A stretch of 38,724 bases of DNA from Chitinophagales bacterium 62-2 (GTDB lineage Bacteria > Bacteroidota > Bacteroidia > Chitinophagales > Chitinophagaceae), in assembly GCA_002050375.1 (NCBI GenBank), contig MWYU01000740.1, positions 1 to 38,724 of the forward strand. Direction: 5' to 3'. The position numbers were made by a program, and so were the translations under genes. The notes beneath the pieces were generated by a model. The model saw nothing but the letters and a program-made list of their open reading frames with translations, searched no databases and was not told the DNA's origin. Position 1 is the stretch's first letter; each line of letters starts with the position of its first letter. Shown piece by piece: positions 16,494 through 24,327 of the stretch.

Positions 16494-16940
16494 CTAAAGT
16501 TTTACTTTTACAACAAGCTTCTTAATTGGTCCTTCGCCAATCTGCGGAGCATGAACATCTTCAGGATAAAAGATAGCGAACTGGCCTGCCTGCAAAGTGA
16601 AATATGTATCAGGTTTATTGCTGAAGAAAGTAACATCTTTTTCAGCATTATATTCTCCAACAGGTGTAGAAACTCTTTCTCTTGCGCTCCATCCTATTTG
16701 TTCTTTTCCTTTAGGGCAAACTTGTATGTCGAGCCAGTTATTATGGGCTTCAAATTTTGCATCTTCACGGGTATAGCCATCTTTTTCAGAAACAGATGCA
16801 TGAAGTTCAGGTCCGTCAATTGGATATTTGCCCACCTGAATAGTTTCTAAGTTTTGGCTTTTAATAAATTCAAAAGCTTTTGCAAAGCGTGGGTGAAGAT
16901 TGATGTACTTATCTGCGTTGGATAGGGAGTCTAATATCAT
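16494..16940 (-). CDS. YhcH/YjgK/YiaL (EbgC-like) family protein
   Basis: This 148-residue protein belongs to the DUF386 cupin-like family (E. coli YhcH, YiaL, EbgC). Family marks are the start MILDSLSNADKYINLHPRFAKAF, the HxxxxDIQ-type segment EAHNNWLDIQVCPKG (metal-binding His and Asp), and the late FAIFYPEDVHAPQIG with a further His. Members are linked to sialate, uronate and xylulose catabolism and are suspected sugar anomerases or isomerases; precise activity is not settled. Here it sits between uxaB and kdgK on the same strand, so a step on a uronate or its keto acid is likely. Both flanking gaps are occupied by inverted-repeat elements. Confidence 0.87.
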   Translation of the reverse strand: MILDSLSNADKYINLHPRFAKAFEFIKSQNLETIQVGKYPIDGPELHASVSEKDGYTREDAKFEAHNNWLDIQVCPKGKEQIGWSARERVSTPVGEYNAEKDVTFFSNKPDTYFTLQAGQFAIFYPEDVHAPQIGEGPIKKLVVKVKL

Positions 16941-16974
16941 GGCAATGAGGTTTAATGAGTGAGTAGTTTTTTTA

Positions 16975-17052
16975 AACCACTAAGGCACGAAGGGCACTAA
17001 GGTTCACAAAGTTTTCTTAGTGTTTCTTTGTGTTCTTAGTGTCTTAGTGGTT
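16975..17052. repeat. Inverted repeat made of CACTAAGG-type tandem units
   Basis: AACCACTAAG (16975-16984) is perfectly complementary to CTTAGTGGTT (17043-17052). Inside, the left arm continues as GCACGAAGG, GCACTAAGG, TTCACAAAG and the right arm as CTTAGTG, TTTCTTTGTG, TTCTTAGTG, so both arms are degenerate tandem arrays of a unit of about nine bases that also pair with each other. It lies between kdgK and yhcH. Confidence 0.85.
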
Positions 17053-17067
17053 CAACTTTACAAGGCT

Positions 17068-18093
17068 TTATCTCTGAACACGTCCTGAGGCATCCCCCTT
17101 CATAAGGTCTTTTACTTCAGATAATGTAGCATGATTAAGATCACCGGGAATGGTATGTTTTATTGCAGAAGCAGCCACGCCAAACTCAGCAGCATCTTTC
17201 ATCGCCATGCCTGTAACCAGGCCATAAATAAATCCGCTGGCAAATGAATCGCCGCTGCCTACACGATCAATAATACGTACTTCATATTGTCTTGTATGAT
17301 AGAATTCATTACCATCATACACTAACGCACTCCATCCGTTATCAGATGCACTGTGGCTTTCTCTTAAAGTAGATGCGATGTATTTAAAGCCAAACTTATC
17401 TTTCATTTGTTGAAACACACTCTTATAACCTTCAAGGTTTAATTCACCTTTGGTAATATCAGTTCCCTCTGATTGAAAACCAAGAGTTGTATCAGCATCC
17501 TCTTCGTTGCCAATACATACATCTACATACTGGCAGAGTTTTGTCATTACTTCACGGGCCTTTTCTTTACTCCATAATTTCTTGCGGTAGTTAAGATCAA
17601 TACTTGTTGTAATACCTTTTGCTTTTGCAGCTTTTAACGCAGCTTCGGCAAGCGCAGCAGACTTATCGCTTAAAGCAGGAGTAATACCAGTAGTATGAAA
17701 CCAATCTGCTCCATCCAATATTTTATCAAAGTCAAATTCACTTATATCAACATCTGCAATAGATGCGCCGGCACGGTCGTATACAACCTGCGATGCACGC
17801 ATTGAAGCACCTGTCTCTAAAAAATAAATACCCAATCTTTGTCCGCCACGGACAATATATTGGGTGTCGACACCATAACGGCGTAAATGATTTATGGCAG
17901 ATTGACCAATAGGATTGTTTGGAACCTTCGTAACAAAAGTGCCGTTCTCGCCATAGTTACAAATAGCAGCGGCAACGTTTGCTTCGCCACCACCATAGGT
18001 AACATCAAAGCTATCGGACTGTACAAATCTTTTGAAATCAGGAGTAGATAAGCGTAGCATTATTTCTCCAAGTGTTACAACTTTTTTAGCCAT
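17068..18093 (-). CDS. kdgK: 2-keto-3-deoxygluconate kinase
   Basis: This 341-residue PfkB/ribokinase-family sugar kinase phosphorylates 2-keto-3-deoxy-D-gluconate to KDPG using ATP. It has the N-terminal substrate block VTYGGGEANVAAAICNYG, RAGASIADVDISEFD, the middle SIDLNYRKKLWS block, and the ATP-binding signature DRVGSGDSFASGFIYGL, whose Asp is the catalytic base. The assignment to KDG rather than another sugar comes from similarity to known KdgK sequences and from the divergent KDPG aldolase gene, which would use its product. A 437-base regulatory spacer separates it from eda. Confidence 0.88.
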   Translation of the reverse strand: MAKKVVTLGEIMLRLSTPDFKRFVQSDSFDVTYGGGEANVAAAICNYGENGTFVTKVPNNPIGQSAINHLRRYGVDTQYIVRGGQRLGIYFLETGASMRASQVVYDRAGASIADVDISEFDFDKILDGADWFHTTGITPALSDKSAALAEAALKAAKAKGITTSIDLNYRKKLWSKEKAREVMTKLCQYVDVCIGNEEDADTTLGFQSEGTDITKGELNLEGYKSVFQQMKDKFGFKYIASTLRESHSASDNGWSALVYDGNEFYHTRQYEVRIIDRVGSGDSFASGFIYGLVTGMAMKDAAEFGVAASAIKHTIPGDLNHATLSEVKDLMKGDASGRVQR

Positions 18094-18530
18094 CGTTAAG
18101 TGTGAATTTTTAAAACAGGTGAAAAGATTTTGGTTACAGATATTTTTTATAAGGGACGAAGGTCACAAAAAATAGAAAACCAAAACATAAAAAAGATTAT
18201 TTTATTTAAAAAATACGATAATGAGGACATGAAGATTTCAAGTGAATATTTTATAGCTGCATACTTGTATGTTCTTAATTTATACCAAAGATAAAAGAAC
18301 AACTAAGTTTACCCCTGAGTATGATGCAAGAAGTAATTTACTTCCCGGATAGGAAGGCATTTTATTGATAGAGCAAAATTGCTTCGTTGTTCCTGCTTAT
18401 AATGACAAGGGGCTTTTTTCAAACGTACAATTACAGATTTTCTTTAGTTAATGACATTCACTGTTTATAATTATTCTGCATTGTAACTTCGCTCTCAAAC
18501 ATTTTAAAAACTGTCAAAAAACAAAACTAT
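18094..18530. other. Divergent regulatory region of the uronate genes
   Basis: This spacer between the divergent kdgK and eda genes has no gene. It holds a 15-base palindrome at 18330-18344, the weaker palindromes CATACTTGTATG (about 18260-18271) and AGCAAAATTGCT (about 18370-18381), and TAACTTCG at 18484-18491, one mismatch from the -7 consensus and placed 39 bases before eda. No regulator gene is in the locus, so an unlinked repressor probably acts here. Confidence 0.5.
18330..18344. promoter_or_regulatory. Candidate operator in the uronate divergent region
   Basis: GAAGTAATTTACTTC has perfect 7-base inverted arms around a single central base, the size and symmetry expected for a dimeric repressor such as a LacI or GntR protein. 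No match to the E. coli UxuR/ExuR site was recognised. Confidence 0.4.
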
Positions 18531-19193
18531 ATGAATAAGAAATCAGAGATACTCAATTTGATAACAAGCCAGGGTATGTTGCCATTGTATTTTTATAAAG
18601 ACACCGAAGTTACACTTAGCGTACTAAGAAGTTTATACAATGCAGGGGTAAGAACAGTTGAATATACCAACAGGGGCGAAGCTGCTTTAAAGAATTTCAG
18701 GGAAATGAAAAAGGTTTGTGATAGCGAGTTGCAGGGAATGTATCTCGGAGTGGGAACCATAAAAAATGCAGAAGCCGCACAGGCATTTATTGATGCAGGC
18801 GCTGACTACATTATAAGCCCCGGTTTAGTTGAAGATGCTGCCCGGGTAGCAGATAAGAATGACATGCTTTGGGTGCCGGGTTGTATGACACCAACAGAAA
18901 TAATAAAAGCAGAGCAATTAGGCGCCAAACTGGTAAAATTATTTCCGGGCAATCTTTTAGGACCAGGGTTTTTATCGGCAATAAAAGAATTGTTTCCCAA
19001 CTTATTGTTTATGCCAACAGGCGGAGTTGATTTAAGCAAAGAAAATATTGGTGGCTGGTTTAAAGCAGGAGTTTGTGCAGTAGGGATGGGAAGTAAGCTT
19101 ATAAGTAAGGAATTGCTCGAACAGAAAGATTATGCCAAAATCCAATCGTTAACAACAGAGGTTATGAATACTATCAACTCGCTAAAACAATAA
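18531..19193 (+). CDS. eda: 2-keto-3-deoxy-6-phosphogluconate (KDPG/KHG) aldolase
   Basis: This 220-residue class I aldolase cleaves KDPG to pyruvate and glyceraldehyde 3-phosphate, and may also act on 4-hydroxy-2-oxoglutarate. The TIM-barrel landmarks are E44 in RTVEYTNRG (general acid/base), LGVGTIKN, FIDAGADYIISPG, WVPGCMTPTEI, the Schiff-base lysine K136 in KLVKLFPG, and the phosphate loop MPTGGVDLSKEN. Its length is typical. It is the first gene of a two-gene transcript, with the MFS transporter 9 bases downstream, and lies divergent from kdgK, the preceding step. Confidence 0.93.
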   Translation: MNKKSEILNLITSQGMLPLYFYKDTEVTLSVLRSLYNAGVRTVEYTNRGEAALKNFREMKKVCDSELQGMYLGVGTIKNAEAAQAFIDAGADYIISPGLVEDAARVADKNDMLWVPGCMTPTEIIKAEQLGAKLVKLFPGNLLGPGFLSAIKELFPNLLFMPTGGVDLSKENIGGWFKAGVCAVGMGSKLISKELLEQKDYAKIQSLTTEVMNTINSLKQ

Positions 19194-19202
19194 TAAGAAT
19201 TT

Positions 19203-20630
19203 ATGTCAACCCAAGCGATTGCAGCAACTGGTGAAAAGGTTGGAAAATACAGGTGGACTATAGTTGCATTACTCTTTTTTGCTACCACAGTAAACTATTT
19301 AGACCGCCAGGTTTTAAGTCTGCTGCAGCCCACACTTGCCGAAAAATATAATTGGACAAATAATGATTACGCCAACATCACCTCTGTTTTCCAATTTATG
19401 TACGCTATTTCCATGCTTTTTGCCGGCCGCTTTATTGACAGGTTAGGCACTAAGGCGGGATATACATGGGCAATTATTATCTGGTCGATCGGTGCACTAA
19501 TTCATGCTGCTGCCATACCAATGGGCGAAACTTTTAATGCGGTTTTAGGTTGGGCCGGCATTTCTGCCCTTTCGGTTTCAGTGGTAGGTTTTATGATAGG
19601 GCGTGTTGTACTGGCTTTAGGTGAGGCAGGAAACTTTCCTGCAGCTATAAAGGCGACGGCAGAATATTTTCCTAAAAAAGAAAGGTCGTTTGCAACAGGG
19701 ATTTTCAACTCAGGCGCCAATGTTGGCGCTATTCTGGCCCCGCTTACTGTACCCTGGATTGAAGTTAACTGGGGCTGGGAAGCAGCATTTATTGTTGTAG
19801 GAGCAATTGGATTTTTATGGTTGATTTTCTGGTTATTTTTTTACGAAAAACCCGAAAAACAAAAGCGTTTATCTGCTGCTGAACTCGATTATATTAACAG
19901 CGATAAAGATGAGGTAGTTAGTAAAGAAGTGCTGAAAGAAGCCGGCCCTGATGCCGCTGCAGCAGTTGTACCGGAACCTGCAGTTGAAAAAGTTCCATGG
20001 GCTAAATTATTGGGCTTCAGACAAACATGGGCTTTTATATTTGGTAAATTTATGACTGATGGTGTCTGGTGGTTTTTTCTTTTCTGGCTACCAGCCTATT
20101 TAAAGGCTCAATATGGAATGGAAAAAACAGAAATCATGCTACCATTAACTGTCCTTTACAGCATGACGATGTTTGGAAGTATTGGAGGAGGCTGGTTTCC
20201 GGTTCATTATATGAAGAAGGGCTTGTCTGCTTACGATGCACGAATGAAAGCCATGTTTGTAATAGCATTAATTCCTTTGGTGGTATTGGCAGCACAACCT
20301 TTGGGCGGCATCAGCTTCTGGATGCCTGTACTTTTAATAGGTATTGGTGCTTCTGCACACCAGGCCTGGTCGGCAAATATTTTTACAACCGTGTCTGATA
20401 TGTTTCCTAAAAAAGCAATAGGATCGGTAGTTGGTATGGGTGGTATGGCAGGAGGTATCGGAGGGGTTGTGGTTTCAAAAACAGGCGGAGCTTTATTTGA
20501 TCATTACAAAGCCTTAGGCCATATTCAAACCGGTTATACTATTATGTTTTCTTTTTGTGCCGTTGCTTATATTATTGCATGGGTGGTAATGAAAGCACTT
20601 GTGCCTAAAATGAAACCTGTGGAAATATAA
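19203..20630 (+). CDS. MFS hexuronate transporter, ExuT-like
   Basis: This 475-residue inner-membrane carrier of the anion:cation symporter branch of the major facilitator superfamily probably imports galacturonate and/or glucuronate with protons. The start has TTVNYLDRQVLSLLQPTL in helix 1, typical of ExuT-type carriers, followed by the motif-A loop GRFIDRLGTKAGY. Twelve hydrophobic segments can be counted, with a charged central loop (about residues 220-265) that is longer than usual and Ala/Val/Pro-rich (DAAAAVVPEPAVEKVPW). It is translated from the same transcript as eda, which supports uronate as the substrate. Gluconate or another sugar acid is possible. Confidence 0.87.
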   Translation: MSTQAIAATGEKVGKYRWTIVALLFFATTVNYLDRQVLSLLQPTLAEKYNWTNNDYANITSVFQFMYAISMLFAGRFIDRLGTKAGYTWAIIIWSIGALIHAAAIPMGETFNAVLGWAGISALSVSVVGFMIGRVVLALGEAGNFPAAIKATAEYFPKKERSFATGIFNSGANVGAILAPLTVPWIEVNWGWEAAFIVVGAIGFLWLIFWLFFYEKPEKQKRLSAAELDYINSDKDEVVSKEVLKEAGPDAAAAVVPEPAVEKVPWAKLLGFRQTWAFIFGKFMTDGVWWFFLFWLPAYLKAQYGMEKTEIMLPLTVLYSMTMFGSIGGGWFPVHYMKKGLSAYDARMKAMFVIALIPLVVLAAQPLGGISFWMPVLLIGIGASAHQAWSANIFTTVSDMFPKKAIGSVVGMGGMAGGIGGVVVSKTGGALFDHYKALGHIQTGYTIMFSFCAVAYIIAWVVMKALVPKMKPVEI

Positions 20631-20881
20631 AATAAGATCCGGTCGGCTTGGGATAACCCCTTTATTAGCAACATTGGATTAAACTCCTGCCTGGCATATG
20701 GTGAGCGAACAAGGCAAGGTTGCAAACGTTAAGAAACAGAAAAATCCTGAACGACCAGAACGCAGGTCTTGCTCTAAAAACATATTTGCTTACTCAAGAC
20801 CCGGCTTCAAAGTCAGGTTTAATACTAGTGTAAAAAATAAACTTTTTAGTATTCGTAATGCACAGTTAAGATGAAAAATAT

Positions 20882-21505
20882 TTATTTAGTTAGATGCAGA
20901 ATATATTTTTCTTTGAAGAATTCTTCCTGGAATATTTCTTCTATACTCATTATCGCCGGTCGAAGCCCGCTCTGTGAAATCTCCTCCGCGAGGTCTCCGC
21001 CTTTCAGGCATATAAGTCCGTTTGCGAATTGATGCTGATAACCTTTTTTTATTAATGGCTTCCCCCAATACCACAAATCCTTCAAAGGTGCAACGGCACG
21101 TGACACCACAAAATCAAATTGACGGTTCTTAATTTCTTCAACTCTGATGTGTTGAGTACTTATATTGCTTAACCCAATTGCTTCTTTTACACCTTCGACT
21201 ACTGTAAGTTTTTTGTTTATGCTGTCTACTAAGTGAAAGTGTACGTCAGGAAAATATATAGCAAGTGGCACACCAGGAAAACCTCCGCCTGTACCAATAT
21301 CAATCACCTGGGTGCCGGGTTTAAAGTTAATAACCGTTGCAATAGCAAGTGAATGCAGCACATGCTTTAAGTAAAGGCTTGCAATATCTTTTCGCGAGAT
21401 AACATTTATTTTATTATTCCAATCATTATACAATTCCTGTAATGCAGCAAATTGGTGCAATTGCTTTTTAGTAAGATCAGAAAAATATTTCAGAATTAAT
21501 TCCAT
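20882..21505 (-). CDS. rsmG: 16S rRNA (guanine527-N7)-methyltransferase
   Basis: This 207-residue SAM-dependent enzyme methylates G527 of 16S rRNA. Visible are the N-terminal NVISRKDIASLYLKHVLHSL, the SAM-binding glycine loop VIDIGTGGGFPGVPLA, the acidic strand HLVDSINKK, and VVSRAVAPLKDLWYW, all diagnostic of RsmG/GidB. Its start overlaps the end of the upstream glycosyltransferase gene by 10 bases, so the two are translationally coupled. Loss of this enzyme gives low-level streptomycin resistance in other bacteria; here the gene is intact. Confidence 0.95.
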   Translation of the reverse strand: MELILKYFSDLTKKQLHQFAALQELYNDWNNKINVISRKDIASLYLKHVLHSLAIATVINFKPGTQVIDIGTGGGFPGVPLAIYFPDVHFHLVDSINKKLTVVEGVKEAIGLSNISTQHIRVEEIKNRQFDFVVSRAVAPLKDLWYWGKPLIKKGYQHQFANGLICLKGGDLAEEISQSGLRPAIMSIEEIFQEEFFKEKYILHLTK

Positions 21506-22614
21506 TTCTTGTTAGGGCGTTTAAACAAAGCAGGCAGAAACATGAGGTAATAAACGCACATCCACATATCAAATAAAACAAACATTGGGAAAAGGTCTGC
21601 CTCATTCAATTTCTTCATTGTTTTATTAAAAATAATTGCCTGTGCACTCAGCCGTATACAGAAAAACAAAAGTGCAAGCTTCCAACTATAAAAGAGCGCA
21701 GCAACGGTTAACGGATATATTAAAAATTGGGTGGCCGAATACAAGCCTAATAGGAGCCGGTGCTTCTTCTTGTAATATTTAGCGGTGGAATAGTGGCGGT
21801 ATTTTTGGTTAAGCCATTTCTCCCATGTTCTTTTAGGTTCGCTTAAAGTATGCGCCTGAAGATCGATAACAATATTTGTATTTGTTTTAGTAGCTGCAGC
21901 ATTGATAAACAAATCATCATCTCCACCCGGAACTTGGCTGTAAGACGAAAAGCCGTTATTGCGGAGAAAAACTCCTTTTTTATAGCTTAAATTTCTTCCC
22001 ACCCCCATGTAAGGCATGCCTGCCAAAGCATAACTTAAATATTGCAAAGCTGAATGAAAAGTTTCGAACCGGATAATTTTATTAAGTATTCCCGGAGCTT
22101 TATGATAGGCGCCATAACCTAAAACTATCTCTGTGCCATCATTAAAACCGTCCTGCATAATTTTTATCCAGTTGTCGCTTGCGGGAACGCAGTCTGCATC
22201 GGTTAATAATAATGTTTCATACCGGGCCGCTTTTATTCCCATGCTTAATGGAAATTTTTTGCCCGTTGTTAGCCTGGCTTCCTGTTTTAGTTTTATTGGG
22301 TTAAGAATTTTGAATGCTCTCTGCAGTTCTTCAATAACATATTTAGAATCGTCGGTAGAGTTATCGTCTACTAAAATCACTTCGTGCGTAGTCTTATAGT
22401 TTTGCACTAACACTCCCGGCAAATTCTTGAGAAGATTTTTTGCTTCATTTTTTGCACACACAATTACCGATACAGGTTGCTCCTGGCTATTCAATTTCTG
22501 TTTGGGTTTATAAAATGCAAGCCTGCTAAAAATAACCAGATAATAGGCAAGCTGGATTAATGTAACTATGAACAGTAATATAATAATAGCCTCACTCCAA
22601 TGCTTCAATATCAT
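21496..22614 (-). CDS. Membrane glycosyltransferase, family 2
   Basis: This 372-residue inner-membrane protein has one N-terminal membrane segment (residues 8-30), a GT-A catalytic domain with VSVIVCAKNEAKNL, VDDNSTDDS and the DxD-like LLTDADC, a later GGDDDLF acceptor-site motif, WLNQKYRHY, and two or three C-terminal membrane helices. It probably transfers a sugar from a nucleotide donor to a lipid or surface polysaccharide at the cytoplasmic face. Donor and acceptor cannot be told. It is the first gene of an operon with rsmG. A -7 element lies only 7 bases before its ATG. Confidence 0.87.
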   Translation of the reverse strand: MILKHWSEAIIILLFIVTLIQLAYYLVIFSRLAFYKPKQKLNSQEQPVSVIVCAKNEAKNLLKNLPGVLVQNYKTTHEVILVDDNSTDDSKYVIEELQRAFKILNPIKLKQEARLTTGKKFPLSMGIKAARYETLLLTDADCVPASDNWIKIMQDGFNDGTEIVLGYGAYHKAPGILNKIIRFETFHSALQYLSYALAGMPYMGVGRNLSYKKGVFLRNNGFSSYSQVPGGDDDLFINAAATKTNTNIVIDLQAHTLSEPKRTWEKWLNQKYRHYSTAKYYKKKHRLLLGLYSATQFLIYPLTVAALFYSWKLALLFFCIRLSAQAIIFNKTMKKLNEADLFPMFVLFDMWMCVYYLMFLPALFKRPNKKWN

Positions 22615-22621
22615 AATCCGG

Positions 22622-22629
22622 CAAAAATA
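22622..22629 (-). promoter_or_regulatory. -7 element of the glycosyltransferase/rsmG operon
   Basis: On the minus strand this reads TATTTTTG, a full match, seven bases before the ATG at 22614. A TTTTG lies 24 bases further upstream, slightly farther than the usual spacing. Confidence 0.45.
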
Positions 22630-22851
22630 GGTGTTGAGCGTACTTAACTATTTCAAAAGTTTATATGTGGAAAATTTGTTGAACAGCAAATAGTGATTAT
22701 GAAGATTAAAAAAGAGATACCCAATCCGAATTAAACTTCAGTATCCCGTGGTTTGATTGCCCGTTAAACTACACCTGTTCCTGTTAACTCAGCAGGTTTA
22801 CAGCAGATGCAAAACAAGTTAAGCATGAATAGAAACTTTCGATTGAAATAG

Positions 22852-22859
22852 TACTTTTG
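22852..22859 (+). promoter_or_regulatory. -7 element of tgt
   Basis: TACTTTTG is a full TAnnTTTG match, six bases before the tgt ATG at 22866. It overlaps an in-frame TTG at 22857, which makes that TTG unusable as a start. No clear -33 TTTG was found. Confidence 0.45.
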
Positions 22860-22865
22860 CCGCTT

Positions 22866-24005
22866 ATGCCCTCATTACAATTTCAACTGCAGCATACCCA
22901 GGAAAATTCGAAAGCAAGAGCCGGAAAAATAACTACTGACCGCGGTGAAATTGAAACACCCATTTTTATGCCGGTGGGCACCGTTGGGAGTGTGAAAGCG
23001 GTTACGCAGCAGCAGTTGTACAGGGATGTAAAAGCACAAATAATACTTGGCAATACTTATCATCTGTATTTACGTCCGGGCTGTGAAGTTTTAGAAGCAG
23101 CAGGAGGTTTGCATACATTAATGGGATGGCATAAACCAATACTTACCGATAGCGGGGGATACCAGGTTTTTTCGTTAGCAGCCAACAGGAAGATTACAGA
23201 AGAAGGAGTAATGTTTCAATCCCATATTGATGGTAGCCGGCATTTGTTTACACCGGAAAAAGTAATGGATATTGAACGCACAATTGGCGCCGATATTATC
23301 ATGGCTTTTGATGAATGTCCTCCATACCCCAGCGAATATAAATATGCAAAAGATAGTATGGCTCTTACCCATCGTTGGGTCGACCGCTGTTTTCAGCATT
23401 TTAATAATACGCCCGGTAAATACGGTTTCACGCAAAATCTTTTCCCAATTGTGCAGGGTGGAACGTATGAAGACTTGCGTATTGCCTCATGTGAATATAT
23501 CGCCGGTAAGAATGCTGCGGGTAATGCAATAGGCGGTTTAAGTGTTGGCGAACCTATGGAAATGATGTATGATTTCACTGCGCTATGCTGTGAACATCTG
23601 CCGCAAAATAAACCCCGTTATTTAATGGGCGTCGGTACACCCTGGAATATTTTGGAATGTATCCACTTAGGTATAGATATGTTTGATTGTGTAATGCCTA
23701 CACGTAACGGAAGAAACGGAATGTTGTTTACCACGCAAGGGATAATCAACATAAAGAACAAAAAATGGGAAAAGGATTTTTCAGTGATTGATGCCGGCCT
23801 GGCGAACGAAATAAGTACTTATTACTCTAAAGCTTACCTCCGGCATTTGTTTGCAGCAAACGAAATATTAGGTCTTCAATTAGCCAGCATACATAATCTT
23901 GCTTTTTACCTTTGGCTGGTAACGGAAGCTAGGAAACACATTTTACAGGATAGCTTTGTAAGTTGGAAAAACAATATTCTTCCCACTATACAACAAAGGC
24001 TATAA
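22866..24005 (+). CDS. tgt: tRNA-guanine transglycosylase (queuine tRNA-ribosyltransferase)
   Basis: This 379-residue TIM-barrel enzyme exchanges guanine 34 of tRNAs with GUN anticodons for the queuosine precursor preQ1. Visible are KARAGKITTDRGEIETPIF, LTDSGGYQVFS with the first catalytic Asp, IMAFDECPPYPS, NAIGGLSVGE, and the nucleophile loop DMFDCVMPTRNGRNG. The C-terminal zinc site that normally reads CxCxxC plus His is missing: the aligned stretch is GLANEISTYYSKAYLRHL, with no cysteine. From memory, other Bacteroidota enzymes share this loss, so function is probably preserved. A TTG start at 22857 would add three residues, but it sits inside the promoter element. Confidence 0.94.
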   Translation: MPSLQFQLQHTQENSKARAGKITTDRGEIETPIFMPVGTVGSVKAVTQQQLYRDVKAQIILGNTYHLYLRPGCEVLEAAGGLHTLMGWHKPILTDSGGYQVFSLAANRKITEEGVMFQSHIDGSRHLFTPEKVMDIERTIGADIIMAFDECPPYPSEYKYAKDSMALTHRWVDRCFQHFNNTPGKYGFTQNLFPIVQGGTYEDLRIASCEYIAGKNAAGNAIGGLSVGEPMEMMYDFTALCCEHLPQNKPRYLMGVGTPWNILECIHLGIDMFDCVMPTRNGRNGMLFTTQGIINIKNKKWEKDFSVIDAGLANEISTYYSKAYLRHLFAANEILGLQLASIHNLAFYLWLVTEARKHILQDSFVSWKNNILPTIQQRL

Positions 24006-24019
24006 GTAAGACTGCGCAT

Positions 24020-24046
24020 TTCTTATACTCATTTTGGGTATAAGAA
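24020..24046. repeat. Hairpin downstream of tgt
   Basis: TTCTTATAC and GTATAAGAA are perfect inverted arms with a 9-base loop, 14 bases after the tgt stop. The T run is on the minus-strand side, so it may stabilise the tgt mRNA end rather than terminate. The rest of the 322-base gap before the next gene holds the hairpin at 24154-24178 and the promoter element at 24301-24308. Confidence 0.6.
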
Positions 24047-24153
24047 AAAACCTATCCTTTTGTTATTCACTTTATTGCGGAATAGATGATTTTGAATAAC
24101 TATATCTTAAATTCACTTTGAGTTATTTTAATTTCTATGAAACCAATAACTCT

Positions 24154-24178
24154 ACATCCATTTTCTAATGGATGTTTT
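24154..24178 (+). terminator. Probable terminator between tgt and the LptF/G gene
   Basis: ACATCCATT pairs perfectly with AATGGATGT across a 4-base loop and is followed by TTT, the first T of the run belonging to the stem. Confidence 0.55.
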
Positions 24179-24300
24179 GCTGACTGGCCTTTTTAAATAT
24201 TTCGGCCTGCATAAAATTTATACATTTCAATAGCCCTAAAACTTACACTATAATCTCCTTAACTTAACAAGTTATTTTAAAGTCTGTCCACACTTCCGTC

Positions 24301-24308
24301 TATCTTTG
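24301..24308 (+). promoter_or_regulatory. -7 element of the LptF/G-family gene
   Basis: TATCTTTG matches TAnnTTTG fully and stands 19 bases before the ATG at 24328. The -33 position has only a weak TTTT. Confidence 0.5.
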
Positions 24309-24327
24309 AGCATCCCGATTTTGCAGC

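Noticed and set aside
22857-22865. TTG start for tgt
   Set aside because: The TTG overlaps a full -7 promoter element; the ATG at 22866 is better.
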